Shown piece by piece: positions 6,374 through 12,234 of a stretch of 12,234 nt of DNA. The translations under genes and the position numbers were made by a program. The number at the start of each line of letters is the position of its first letter. Positions within the stretch are counted from its first letter, which is position 1. Origin of the DNA: Prevotellaceae bacterium (lineage in GTDB: Bacteria; Bacteroidota; Bacteroidia; Bacteroidales; UBA932); assembly GCA_031259935.1 (NCBI GenBank), contig JAIRKV010000202.1, positions 1-12,234 on the forward strand. Reading direction: 5' to 3'. Under the pieces are notes generated by a model that saw only the letters and a program-made list of their open reading frames with translations, ran no database searches and had not been told where the DNA came from.

Positions 6374-7609
6374 TTAATTTGTAATTTCGGAAAAGTCTTT
6401 CCAGAAATCAGGATACGATTTTGTAACACATTCGGCATTTTCTATTATTATATTTCCCGATGCATTGACAGATGCGGCAGCCAAAGCCATCGCTATTCGG
6501 TGATCGTTATGAGCGCTGACTGTTGCCGAACCGATGCTGTTGCCGAAAATATACATTATATCTTCTTTCAGTTCGATTTTTATACCGAGTCCGGCAAATT
6601 CGGATTGCAGAATTTTCGCTCTGTTGCTTTCTTTATTTTGCAGTCGCAATGCGCCTTTCACAATGCTTGTGCCTTTGCAGTTTGCCGCCAGAGCCACAAT
6701 AGCCGGAAATAAATCGGGACAATCGGTTGCATCAAATTCAAAGGCATTCAACCGATTTTTTTCTACTGTAATTTTATTTTTCTCAATCATCACATTAGCG
6801 CCGCAAAGCCGCAATACATCAAGCATTGCAACATCGGCTTGTTTTGATTTCGGGTTTAAATTTTCAACAGTAATGTTTCCGCCTGTCGCCGCCGCTGCCA
6901 GCAAACACGATACGCCGCTCCAGTCGCCTTCAATGTTCAGTGTGCAGGCATTGTAAGACTGGTTGCCTTTTATAAAAAAACTCTTATAATTTTTGTTGAT
7001 AATTTTTACGCCAAATTTTTCTAAAATACTTACAGTTAAATCAATATAAGGTTTGCTGTGAAGATTTTCGACATCAATAACAGAATTTTCGCTACAAAGC
7101 GGTAATATTGTCAATAAGCCCGAAAGCGTTTGAGATGTGCCGTTTGCATCAATTTTTATTTTTCCGCCTTTTATTTTTCCTTTCAGTCGTACAGGTAAAT
7201 ATTTTTTATTTTCGCATTTCATTCCCAATAAATTCAAAGCTTGCATCAAATCGCCGATATTTCTGTTCAAAAGCGTATTTTTGCCCGACGCTTCAAAATC
7301 ATCCGAAAAAAAACCTGCAACAGGTGCAAACATTCTCAAACACAACGCCGATTCTCCGCAGTATAAATTTGTTATTTTGTTTACGAATGTGCCTGTTATT
7401 TGTATTTCGCTGCTGTGTATTTCTATTTCTGCGCCAAGCGATTTTATTATGTTTATTGCAGTTTCGACATCATCGCACAAAGTGAAATTTCGGATAATTG
7501 TTTTGCCTTTGCATAAAACCGAAGCTGCAAACGCTCTTATCAACATGCTTTTTGATGCCGGAGCGTAAATATTTCCGCATATTTTACATGGATTTAATTT
7601 TATTTGCAT
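6374..7609 (-). CDS. aroA: 3-phosphoshikimate 1-carboxyvinyltransferase (EPSP synthase)
   Basis: EPSP synthase joins shikimate-3-phosphate and phosphoenolpyruvate, step 6 of the shikimate pathway, in the cytoplasm. At 411 residues it is near the family length of about 430. Conserved elements are: APASKSMLIR (16-25; Lys20, Ser21 and Arg25 matching E. coli Lys22, Ser23 and Arg27); Ser159-Gln160; PDLFP (298-302; Asp299 as catalytic Asp313); KESNR (326-330; Glu327 as Glu341); DHRIAM (369-374); and KSYPDF (397-402; Lys397 as Lys411). The phosphoenolpyruvate loop reads CGESALCLRMF (84-94) instead of GNAGTAMRPL, so Ala88 sits at the Gly96 position and Met93 at Pro101. The gene is last in the operon, starts 3 nt after the aroE stop, and converges on the SHOCT gene 38 bp away. 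Confidence 0.95.
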   Translation of the reverse strand: MQIKLNPCKICGNIYAPASKSMLIRAFAASVLCKGKTIIRNFTLCDDVETAINIIKSLGAEIEIHSSEIQITGTFVNKITNLYCGESALCLRMFAPVAGFFSDDFEASGKNTLLNRNIGDLMQALNLLGMKCENKKYLPVRLKGKIKGGKIKIDANGTSQTLSGLLTILPLCSENSVIDVENLHSKPYIDLTVSILEKFGVKIINKNYKSFFIKGNQSYNACTLNIEGDWSGVSCLLAAAATGGNITVENLNPKSKQADVAMLDVLRLCGANVMIEKNKITVEKNRLNAFEFDATDCPDLFPAIVALAANCKGTSIVKGALRLQNKESNRAKILQSEFAGLGIKIELKEDIMYIFGNSIGSATVSAHNDHRIAMALAAASVNASGNIIIENAECVTKSYPDFWKDFSEITN

Positions 7610-7612
7610 AAT

Positions 7613-8380
7613 TCAGATATTTAATATTTTACGCATTGAATCAATATCAGGTTGCTGTTGCGTAAAAATTTTGTAGGCGAAAATACCTTGATGCAGTAAC
7701 CAAAATCTGCCATCAATATATTGACAGCCTTTTGATTGCGCCATATTAAAAAATGCAGACTGTTGAGGCGAAGCATCGAAAATAATTTGCCGTGAATTTA
7801 AATATTTTGCATCAACAACACAAACATCGGCAGGCAAAGCGTTTACTATCAGTTTTTTGTTTGAAATATTTTTATTTATTGCATCCATGCCTATTACTTT
7901 GCAATTTATTTTTTGGGCAATGCTGTTTGCCTTGTCGGATGTTCGGTTTACTATTGTAATATTTGCGCCGAGTTTATGCAAAGCAAAAGCAACGGCTCTT
8001 CCTGCTCCTCCCGCTCCGATAATTAAACATTCTTCGCCGACAATATTAACTTTAAAATCAATCAAGGTTTGTAAAACGCCCAAATAATCAGTGTTGTATG
8101 CTTTCAGTTTATTGTTGTCGTTCATAACTATTACATTTGTTGCTCCTGTCATTTCGGCAGTTTTGTCCAATTCATCAACAATTGCCAGCGCTTCAATTTT
8201 TATCGGTATGGTAACGTTTACTCCGCACAATGTGTTATTTCGTAACAGATTTTCCACATATTTTACATCTGTGGTTTCGATTAATGAATATTCAAAATCA
8301 CAACTGCCGTATGCCGCCCTGAACAGCGAAGGGCTTTTACTGTGTGATACCGGTTTCCCGACAAGTGCAAATTTTTTCAT
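7613..8380 (-). CDS. aroE: Shikimate dehydrogenase (NADP+)
   Basis: This enzyme reduces 3-dehydroshikimate to shikimate with NADPH, step 4 of the pathway. At 255 residues it is slightly shorter than E. coli AroE (272). The N-terminal substrate domain shows SHSKSP (12-17), NVTIPIK (55-61) with catalytic Lys61, and AYNTDYLG (94-101) with catalytic Asp98. The Rossmann domain has IGAGGAGRAV (121-130) and NRT (145-147), the adenosine-phosphate recognition motif typical of NADP-specific AroE. The C-terminal helix carries LLHQG with the expected Gln. The start is firm because KKFALVGKPVSHS aligns with the family N-terminus at once. It therefore overlaps the 3' end of aroD by 44 nt, which suggests translational coupling. 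Confidence 0.96.
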   Translation of the reverse strand: MKKFALVGKPVSHSKSPSLFRAAYGSCDFEYSLIETTDVKYVENLLRNNTLCGVNVTIPIKIEALAIVDELDKTAEMTGATNVIVMNDNNKLKAYNTDYLGVLQTLIDFKVNIVGEECLIIGAGGAGRAVAFALHKLGANITIVNRTSDKANSIAQKINCKVIGMDAINKNISNKKLIVNALPADVCVVDAKYLNSRQIIFDASPQQSAFFNMAQSKGCQYIDGRFWLLHQGIFAYKIFTQQQPDIDSMRKILNI

Positions 8381-9002
8381 TGTTTAATATTTTATTCAGT
8401 TCTTCAACAGTCATTTGACCTTCTGCCGACTGCCGTCCTTCTTCGCAGGCAGCATAAATAAACGGAGCGCCAAGTTCCAAACTTTTTATCCGCGTTTTTT
8501 TTCCCAATTCTCCCATCGAAAATGCTATTAACCGTTTTTCGGTTTCGTATAACGAAAGAATTATCGAAATATCATCAATTTTCTGCGCCCGGGTTACAAT
8601 TTTTATAAAATCAGGATTGAATATTCCGGCTTGTGAAATAATATTTTTAAGTATATCAATATCAGGCGTTTCATTAAAGTTGTGATAGGATATTATTATT
8701 TTACGGTTGAATGAGCGTGCAACATCAATAAGTTTTTTTCTGTAATTTTCGTCCGATTCAAGTTCAATATCAATATATGTTGCTCCGTTTTTTGCTGCAA
8801 CTGTCAACAGTTTCAATCGTTCGTCATCATTGTAAATTCCTGTACGACAGGTTGCAATTAAAGGAATTTCAAACATCAGAAGTTTTTTTATTTCATTAGG
8901 TTCAGGTTTTATTTTATCCAGACGCAATTCTGCCATTTCGCATTTTTGCAATATCGAAATACATTTTTTGATATCCTGTTCTATGATGCTTACACAAATC
9001 AT
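8337..9002 (-). CDS. aroD: 3-dehydroquinate dehydratase, type I
   Basis: The enzyme dehydrates 3-dehydroquinate to 3-dehydroshikimate through a Schiff base, step 3 of the pathway. At 221 residues it is a little shorter than the E. coli and Salmonella enzymes (252). All the expected active-site residues can be placed: E25 and R27 in EMAELRLD (Salmonella Glu46, Arg48), R53 in ATCRT (Arg82), E80 in DIE (Glu86), H107 in SYHNF (His143), the Schiff-base Lys134 in DFIKIV (Lys170), R171 in SMGELGKKTRI (Arg213), and Q196 in EGQM (Gln236). It is a type I aldolase-fold enzyme, not the small type II AroQ. The gene begins 2 nt after the aroB stop and its last codons overlap aroE. Confidence 0.95.
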   Translation of the reverse strand: MICVSIIEQDIKKCISILQKCEMAELRLDKIKPEPNEIKKLLMFEIPLIATCRTGIYNDDERLKLLTVAAKNGATYIDIELESDENYRKKLIDVARSFNRKIIISYHNFNETPDIDILKNIISQAGIFNPDFIKIVTRAQKIDDISIILSLYETEKRLIAFSMGELGKKTRIKSLELGAPFIYAACEEGRQSAEGQMTVEELNKILNNEKICTCRETGITQ

Positions 9003-9004
9003 GA

Positions 9005-10033
9005 TTATTTGAAAATTGAAATTAAATATTTGAAATCACTAATCTTTATGTTTTTTTCGAACGGTTTTCCTGTTTCTTTTATCAACACAAAATTTATTTC
9101 ATCATCACTTTTTTTCTTGTCGGCAATAATTGTTCTGAACAGTATTTCGTCATTTATATCCGTGTGCAAAGGTAAACCCAGATTTGAAAGCAGATTTTTT
9201 ATGCGTACAACATCATCATTCGAAATCAAATTGAAATGTTTCGAAATTTTTGCTGCAAACATTATTCCGATGCTGACGGCAAATCCGTGTGAAATATCTG
9301 AATTTCGTTCAATTGCGTGAGCCAGAGTATGTCCAAAATTTAAAATCCGCCTTGCACCTTTTTCAAATTCATCACTGTTTACAATATCGGCTTTGTGCTG
9401 TATCGATTTTGCAATCAATTTTTGTAAAATTGTTTTATTGCGTTTCAAAATTACATCTGTGTTACATTCTATAAAATCAAACATTTCCGAATCTTTTATC
9501 AGCGCAATTTTTATAATTTCGCTCAATCCGCCGATAAATTCATTTTGAGGAAGAGTGGCAAGCATATTTGTGTCGCAAATCACAAATTCGGGCTGGTTGA
9601 AAGTTCCTATCATATTTTTGAACCTATCGAAGTTTACTCCGTTTTTTCCGCCAATCGAAGCATCCACCTGCGATAGCAGCGATGTAGAAACAAATCCAAA
9701 CCGTAAACCGCGCATATAAATCGATGCCGTAAATCCTGCAATATCACAAGTTATTCCGCCTCCGACTCCTGCTATAAACGTTGATCTGTCGGCTTGAAGT
9801 TCAATTAACTGTGAAATTATGTTTTCTACAGTTTTAAGCGTTTTGTTTTTCTCGTCGGCACAGATTTTTATGCAGTTGAATTTTCTAAAAAACGGATATA
9901 AATCAAAAATATTTTCGTCAATTATAACAATAACTTTTTGTTCGGAAAAATAATTCTGAAATTTGGTAAAATCTTCATCTGTAATTATTTTGGAATATTT
10001 TCCTGTTGCCGTTTTAATTTCTGTAGCCTGCAT
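9005..10033 (-). CDS. aroB: 3-dehydroquinate synthase
   Basis: The enzyme converts DAHP to 3-dehydroquinate with NAD+ and a divalent metal, step 2 of the pathway. At 342 residues it is close to the usual 340-370. Motifs are the NAD-binding GVGGG (89-93) followed by DIAGFTASIYMRG, TSLLSQVDASIGGKNGVN (117-134), GGLSEIIK (168-175) with metal ligand Glu172, LNFGHTLAHAIE (231-242) with metal ligand His235, HGFAVSIG (249-256) with His249, and DKKKSD (305-310). It is the first gene of the aroB-aroD-aroE-aroA operon. A TAACTTTG box lies just upstream, and the start ATG is the only one before the conserved region. Confidence 0.96.
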   Translation of the reverse strand: MQATEIKTATGKYSKIITDEDFTKFQNYFSEQKVIVIIDENIFDLYPFFRKFNCIKICADEKNKTLKTVENIISQLIELQADRSTFIAGVGGGITCDIAGFTASIYMRGLRFGFVSTSLLSQVDASIGGKNGVNFDRFKNMIGTFNQPEFVICDTNMLATLPQNEFIGGLSEIIKIALIKDSEMFDFIECNTDVILKRNKTILQKLIAKSIQHKADIVNSDEFEKGARRILNFGHTLAHAIERNSDISHGFAVSIGIMFAAKISKHFNLISNDDVVRIKNLLSNLGLPLHTDINDEILFRTIIADKKKSDDEINFVLIKETGKPFEKNIKISDFKYLISIFK

Positions 10034-10054
10034 GTTTTATGTTTCAATTATAAG

Positions 10055-10062
10055 CAAAGTTA
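10055..10062 (-). promoter_or_regulatory. Putative -7 box (TAACTTTG) for the aro operon
   Basis: On the - strand TAACTTTG, a match to TAnnTTTG, lies 21 nt before the aroB ATG. A TTTG on the same strand (10090-10087) is 24 nt further upstream, somewhat longer than the usual -33 spacing. The leader would be about 15 nt, leaving no room for an attenuator between promoter and aroB. Confidence 0.45.
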
Positions 10063-10134
10063 GCATTAAATTTTCGACATCATGCACAAACAGGTAAAAA
10101 TTGCAGTCATTGCGCAGCACGCAGCGATTTAATA

Positions 10135-10182
10135 ATTTAAATAGTTAAATTTTTAAATCCTTAAATCTTTAAATTATTAAAT
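10135..10182 (-). repeat. ATTTAANN tandem array, six 8-bp units
   Basis: On the + strand six consecutive NNTTAAAT units with an exact 8-bp period fill these 48 bases (NN = AT, AG, TT, CC, CT, TA). The array at 4061-4092 has about four. The first two bases of each unit vary and TTAAAT is invariant. Confidence 0.65.
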
Positions 10183-10224
10183 GTCATTTGCATTTATAAC
10201 TTTTTTATAATAAATGATTTCACC

Positions 10225-10246
10225 ACTTATTAAGGAGCGAATAAGT
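10225..10246 (+). repeat. Hairpin with AAGGAGCG loop, copy 2
   Basis: ACTTATT (10225-10231) and AATAAGT (10240-10246) are perfect 7-bp inverted repeats around AAGGAGCG (10232-10239). The loop is identical to that at 179-186 while the stem sequence is different. It starts 24 nt downstream of the ShosA-like stop codon (read on the - strand), so it might also lie in that transcript's 3' end. Confidence 0.55.
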
Positions 10247-10269
10247 ATTTTTTGAAGTATAACCAATTA

Positions 10270-11268
10270 TCAAAAAAAACTTGATTGGAATGTTTGTCCG
10301 TTATTAATTATTGGCTTTTTTGATAACAGTTTCTTTATGCTTTCTGTCATATTATCCGAATCAATTCTAATGACTGTATTATCTTCTTTGAGAAATTGTC
10401 TATTGAGGTCATACATTGGATTTTTTGCGTGTTTTGCTTCGTTATAAATTACTGCCCTTTTAATTCCGTATTCTTTTGCGTTGCCCATTGCTAAACGCGC
10501 TCCGCAATCAAGTTTTTGGTTATAAATTCCCCAGCGTGAAGCAGAATCTTGTGCATAACTCGCAGCTAAAACTACAGAATCACAAAACAATGCTTGCAGC
10601 CTGTCTCGTTCTTTGTAACGACTGCTTAATTCCATTTTTGTCTTAAAATCTTCGTAATATTCAGTTACAAGAAGTCCTCCTGCCTCTACAATTTCCAATG
10701 CCAAATCTTTATTTTTTACGGGCAGGATGTTATTTAACGGACTCGGCAAAATAGCAATTGTTTTTCCTCCTTTTTCCAACGCGGTTTTATGTGCAATAGA
10801 GTCGCAACCCAATGCCAAGCCACTGACGATAGTAGCGCCGTGCTTGAGAATTTCGGCTGTTACCATTTTTTCAGATTTTTCTATTTTTTCGTCAGGGTTA
10901 AGTAATCCGATGACAGCAACATTCAAATTTGATTCAATCAACAAATCAATATTGCCTTTGTAAAAAAGAAATACAGGCTGTTCACTTGCTTTTACTTTTC
11001 CTCGATATTTTGGGAAATGCTTGTCGCCAAGAGCAACTATTCCATCGCAGCAATCTTCAAAAGCGTTAATGCGTTTTTTTATTTGTTTTTTTTTGTCTTC
11101 AAAATTATCAACAGTAATTTGTTCATCTTGCCTTGAGTTTTTGTTTAATAACGAGATAATCTTTTCGATACTTTCATTACCTTTTATATTTTTTACAATC
11201 CACGCTCCGCCGATACGTTTATATGTTTTAGCGGCTAAAATATTTATAGCATTCTCTGTATATTTCAT
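10270..11268 (-). CDS. shosA: DprA/Smf-like SLOG protein, probable ShosA antitoxin
   Basis: This 332-residue protein has an N-terminal helical region (about 1-70), a linker resembling the DprA motif before its core (FPKYRGKVKASEQPVFLFYKGN region, 85-106), and a SLOG/Rossmann core (about 115-300). The core shows IVSGLALGCDSIAHKTAL (147-164), a close match to DprA V-S-G-L-A-x-G-x-D-x-x-A-H, then GGKTIAILPSPLNNILP (167-183), GGLLVTEY (197-204), and RDRLQALFCDSVVL (221-234) in place of the DprA R-N-R-I-I-A-x-L motif. The first strand reads VAVIGLLNP instead of the usual IVGSR. No typical DprA C-terminal winged helix is evident. Housekeeping DprA loads RecA during transformation, but this gene follows a phosphoribosyltransferase-fold gene by 40 bp, the ShosT-ShosA arrangement. 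It is therefore called the antitoxin of that pair, by homology and context. Confidence 0.75.
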   Translation of the reverse strand: MKYTENAINILAAKTYKRIGGAWIVKNIKGNESIEKIISLLNKNSRQDEQITVDNFEDKKKQIKKRINAFEDCCDGIVALGDKHFPKYRGKVKASEQPVFLFYKGNIDLLIESNLNVAVIGLLNPDEKIEKSEKMVTAEILKHGATIVSGLALGCDSIAHKTALEKGGKTIAILPSPLNNILPVKNKDLALEIVEAGGLLVTEYYEDFKTKMELSSRYKERDRLQALFCDSVVLAASYAQDSASRWGIYNQKLDCGARLAMGNAKEYGIKRAVIYNEAKHAKNPMYDLNRQFLKEDNTVIRIDSDNMTESIKKLLSKKPIINNGQTFQSSFF

Positions 11269-11285
11269 ATTATTATTTTAATTTA

Positions 11286-11293
11286 CAAAGTTA
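11286..11293 (-). promoter_or_regulatory. Putative internal -7 box (TAACTTTG) for the antitoxin gene
   Basis: On the - strand TAACTTTG lies in the 40-bp gap between toxin stop and antitoxin start, 17 nt before the antitoxin ATG at 11268. It is identical to the box in front of aroB. No TTG is seen at -33. If active it would let the antitoxin be made independently of the toxin. Confidence 0.35.
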
Positions 11294-11308
11294 TAAACTA
11301 TTCCCATA

Positions 11309-12106
11309 TTATACATATAATAATAATGGAAATAGTCTCTCTTTCTCTTGTGAATTTAATGCTGAAAAAGGTTTTCTATACAACCTTTGTGCATACAAAT
11401 CTTTCTCTTTCGGTGACATAGTTTTTCCAACCGCATAAAAGATAACCGATTTTGCACCTTTGTCTAATAATGCCTGAATACAATCTTCGTCAATATTGAC
11501 AGGTTTTGTATATAAATCATCTATCAGCAAAATGTCTTTGCCTTTTATTTCGTTTGAAATATGGCAAGTTTCAGCTGTAATTCCGGGATATGGCAAATCG
11601 CCATCGCCACTATTTAGATGCGTGGTTATTGTATTTGTGTGGCGAATAATATATTTAGCGCCGTTCTTTAACCAGTCAACTTTGTCACTCCAGCAGGATA
11701 TTGTATCTCGAAATAAAAGTTGATTGGCGGTATAGCACTCTTCCTTTTTGGCACGAGGTACGACTACAACAGTCAACTGCTGAAGTCCTGATTGACGATG
11801 TACTTGTGGCAAATCCTCGTCTAAAATGTCAGATAGCCATTCAGTAGCATCTTGCAGTTCCATATCAGAGGGCTTTATGGCATCGTTTTTTAATATCCAG
11901 AAGTTGTGTTCAAATGTTTGTTTTTGATTCCATCTTCGATTACCTCCTATATAGTTGGCGTGATAAAATGCATTAACAGTTTCTGAAATAAATTTTTCAT
12001 TTTTCCGAATTTTTGTTGTTGGATCTGTAAACCGACTGATTTCCGGTTGAATTGTAAATTGTTTCATATTATTTTGATTTAATTTTAATAGAAGTAGTAC
12101 GGACAT
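11309..12106 (-). CDS. shosT: Phosphoribosyltransferase-fold protein, probable ShosT toxin
   Basis: This 265-residue protein is probably type I phosphoribosyltransferase (ComF-like) in fold. The PRPP-binding motif is DILLIDDLYTKP (191-202), four hydrophobics followed by Asp196-Asp197. An earlier strand, LTVVVVPRAKKEE (111-123), is positioned like the V-P-V-P segment of ComF proteins. The phosphate-binding end of the motif reads TKP instead of the usual TTG. A DprA-like gene follows, and this gene pair is the reported composition of the ShosTA toxin-antitoxin and anti-phage system, in which the phosphoribosyltransferase protein is the toxin. Its cellular target is not visible from sequence. 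Two starts are possible: 12106, which lies 2 nt after the stop of a 26-codon ORF, or Met14 at 12067, after which the protein looks more conserved in character (MKQFTIQPEISRF). Confidence 0.75.
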   Translation of the reverse strand: MSVLLLLKLNQNNMKQFTIQPEISRFTDPTTKIRKNEKFISETVNAFYHANYIGGNRRWNQKQTFEHNFWILKNDAIKPSDMELQDATEWLSDILDEDLPQVHRQSGLQQLTVVVVPRAKKEECYTANQLLFRDTISCWSDKVDWLKNGAKYIIRHTNTITTHLNSGDGDLPYPGITAETCHISNEIKGKDILLIDDLYTKPVNIDEDCIQALLDKGAKSVIFYAVGKTMSPKEKDLYAQRLYRKPFSALNSQEKERLFPLLLYV

Positions 12107-12108
12107 TG

Positions 12109-12189
12109 CTATTTGTACTGCCTTGGTTTGTTGAGTAAATCTAATATTTCTTCTTTCTGTTCTTCATTTAGAAACTGTTTAAATTTCAT
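12109..12189 (-). CDS. 26-residue leader ORF upstream of the toxin gene
   Basis: On the - strand an ATG at 12189 opens a 26-codon frame ending in TAG at 12109-12111. The peptide begins MKFKQFLNEEQKEEILDLLN and ends with a basic KPRQYK tail. It is rich in Glu, Lys and Leu and could form one amphipathic helix. The stop is 2 nt before the ATG at 12106, in another reading frame, an arrangement typical of translational coupling. I recognise no family. It could be a regulatory leader peptide, a small third component, or a chance frame. The toxin frame itself is open back to 12164 but has no further ATG. Confidence 0.35.
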   Translation of the reverse strand: MKFKQFLNEEQKEEILDLLNKPRQYK

Positions 12190-12234
12190 TAAAAATTTAT
12201 TTTATTGAACATCAGCATAATAAAAGCGAGATAA

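Larger units (their letters stand above)
10100..10246 (-). repeat. Partial copy of the MITE-like element, inverted relative to 4021-4217
   Basis: Read on the - strand from 10240 this matches the element at 4021: TCGCTCCTTAATAAGT, then a near-match of GGTAAAATCATTTAT, then ATGACATTTAAT, an ATTTAANN array, and a GC-rich end containing GCGCAATG. It differs by an insertion of about 20 nt before ATGACATTT and by a longer array. Most of the GTCATTGCGAGG palindrome is missing, as is the second terminal repeat, so the copy is truncated or rearranged. It sits between the aro operon and the ShosTA-like pair. Confidence 0.6.

Noticed and set aside
7108..7568. Two overlapping + strand ORFs inside aroA (125 and 143 codons)
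   Set aside because: They are antisense shadows of aroA, whose catalytic motifs are intact on the - strand.
10135..10182. The 8-bp periodic array considered as a CRISPR or iteron origin
   Set aside because: Units are far too short and lack spacers for CRISPR, and there is no replication initiator gene nearby for an iteron origin.
10263..10288. Inverted repeat CCAAT/ATTGG at the end of the antitoxin gene considered as a terminator
   Set aside because: The T-run lies in the loop instead of after the stem, and the stem is short and bulged.
10270..11268. Calling the SLOG gene the housekeeping dprA
   Set aside because: The first-strand motif and R-N-R motif deviate, no clear C-terminal winged helix is seen, and the partner gene fits ShosTA better. 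The alternative is kept open at lower probability.

Overview
The window looks like a piece of a low-GC Bacteroidota (probably Bacteroidales) chromosome. The evidence is: two lipoproteins and two Sec-exported proteins in a row; a TPR/PD40/regulatory-domain/OmpA lipoprotein of the PorE (type IX secretion) type; several copies of the Bacteroidota -7 promoter box TAnnTTTG in front of genes; weak or absent Shine-Dalgarno sequences; and AT-rich spacers holding short interspersed repeats.

Layout. Bases 1-6335 are read on the + strand: the last 40 codons of an unidentified gene (1-123); a 414-bp spacer with hairpins; a PorE-like outer-membrane lipoprotein (538-2523); a TraB/GumN/TIKI-like lipoprotein with a TPR tail (2643-3914); a 512-bp spacer containing a ~197-bp MITE-like element with 11-bp terminal inverted repeats (4021-4217) and a good promoter; a secreted WG-repeat protein (4427-5659); and a secreted SHOCT-domain protein (5736-6335). 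This half is cell-envelope material, and the genes appear to be separate transcription units.

Bases 6374-12234 are read on the - strand and converge on the first half. A compact shikimate operon runs aroB (10033-9005), aroD type I (9002-8337), aroE (8380-7613), aroA (7609-6374). It covers steps 2, 3, 4 and 6 of the pathway to chorismate. DAHP synthase, shikimate kinase and chorismate synthase are not in the window. The genes are separated by 2-3 nt or overlap by 44 nt, and a TAACTTTG box precedes aroB. AroA has an altered active-site loop, with Ala at the position of E. coli Gly96.

Upstream of aroB, past a second copy of the interspersed repeat (about 10100-10246), lies a two-gene module: a phosphoribosyltransferase-fold protein (12106-11309) followed by a DprA/Smf-like SLOG protein (11268-10270). 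This pairing matches ShosTA, a toxin-antitoxin system reported to act against phages. A 26-codon ORF (12189-12109) ends 2 nt before the first possible toxin start, and a separate TAACTTTG box lies between toxin and antitoxin.

The most notable points are the ShosTA-like module with its leader ORF and internal promoter box, and a family of intergenic repeats built around the motif AAGGAGCGA. In two copies the motif sits in a hairpin loop whose stem differs in sequence but pairs perfectly.
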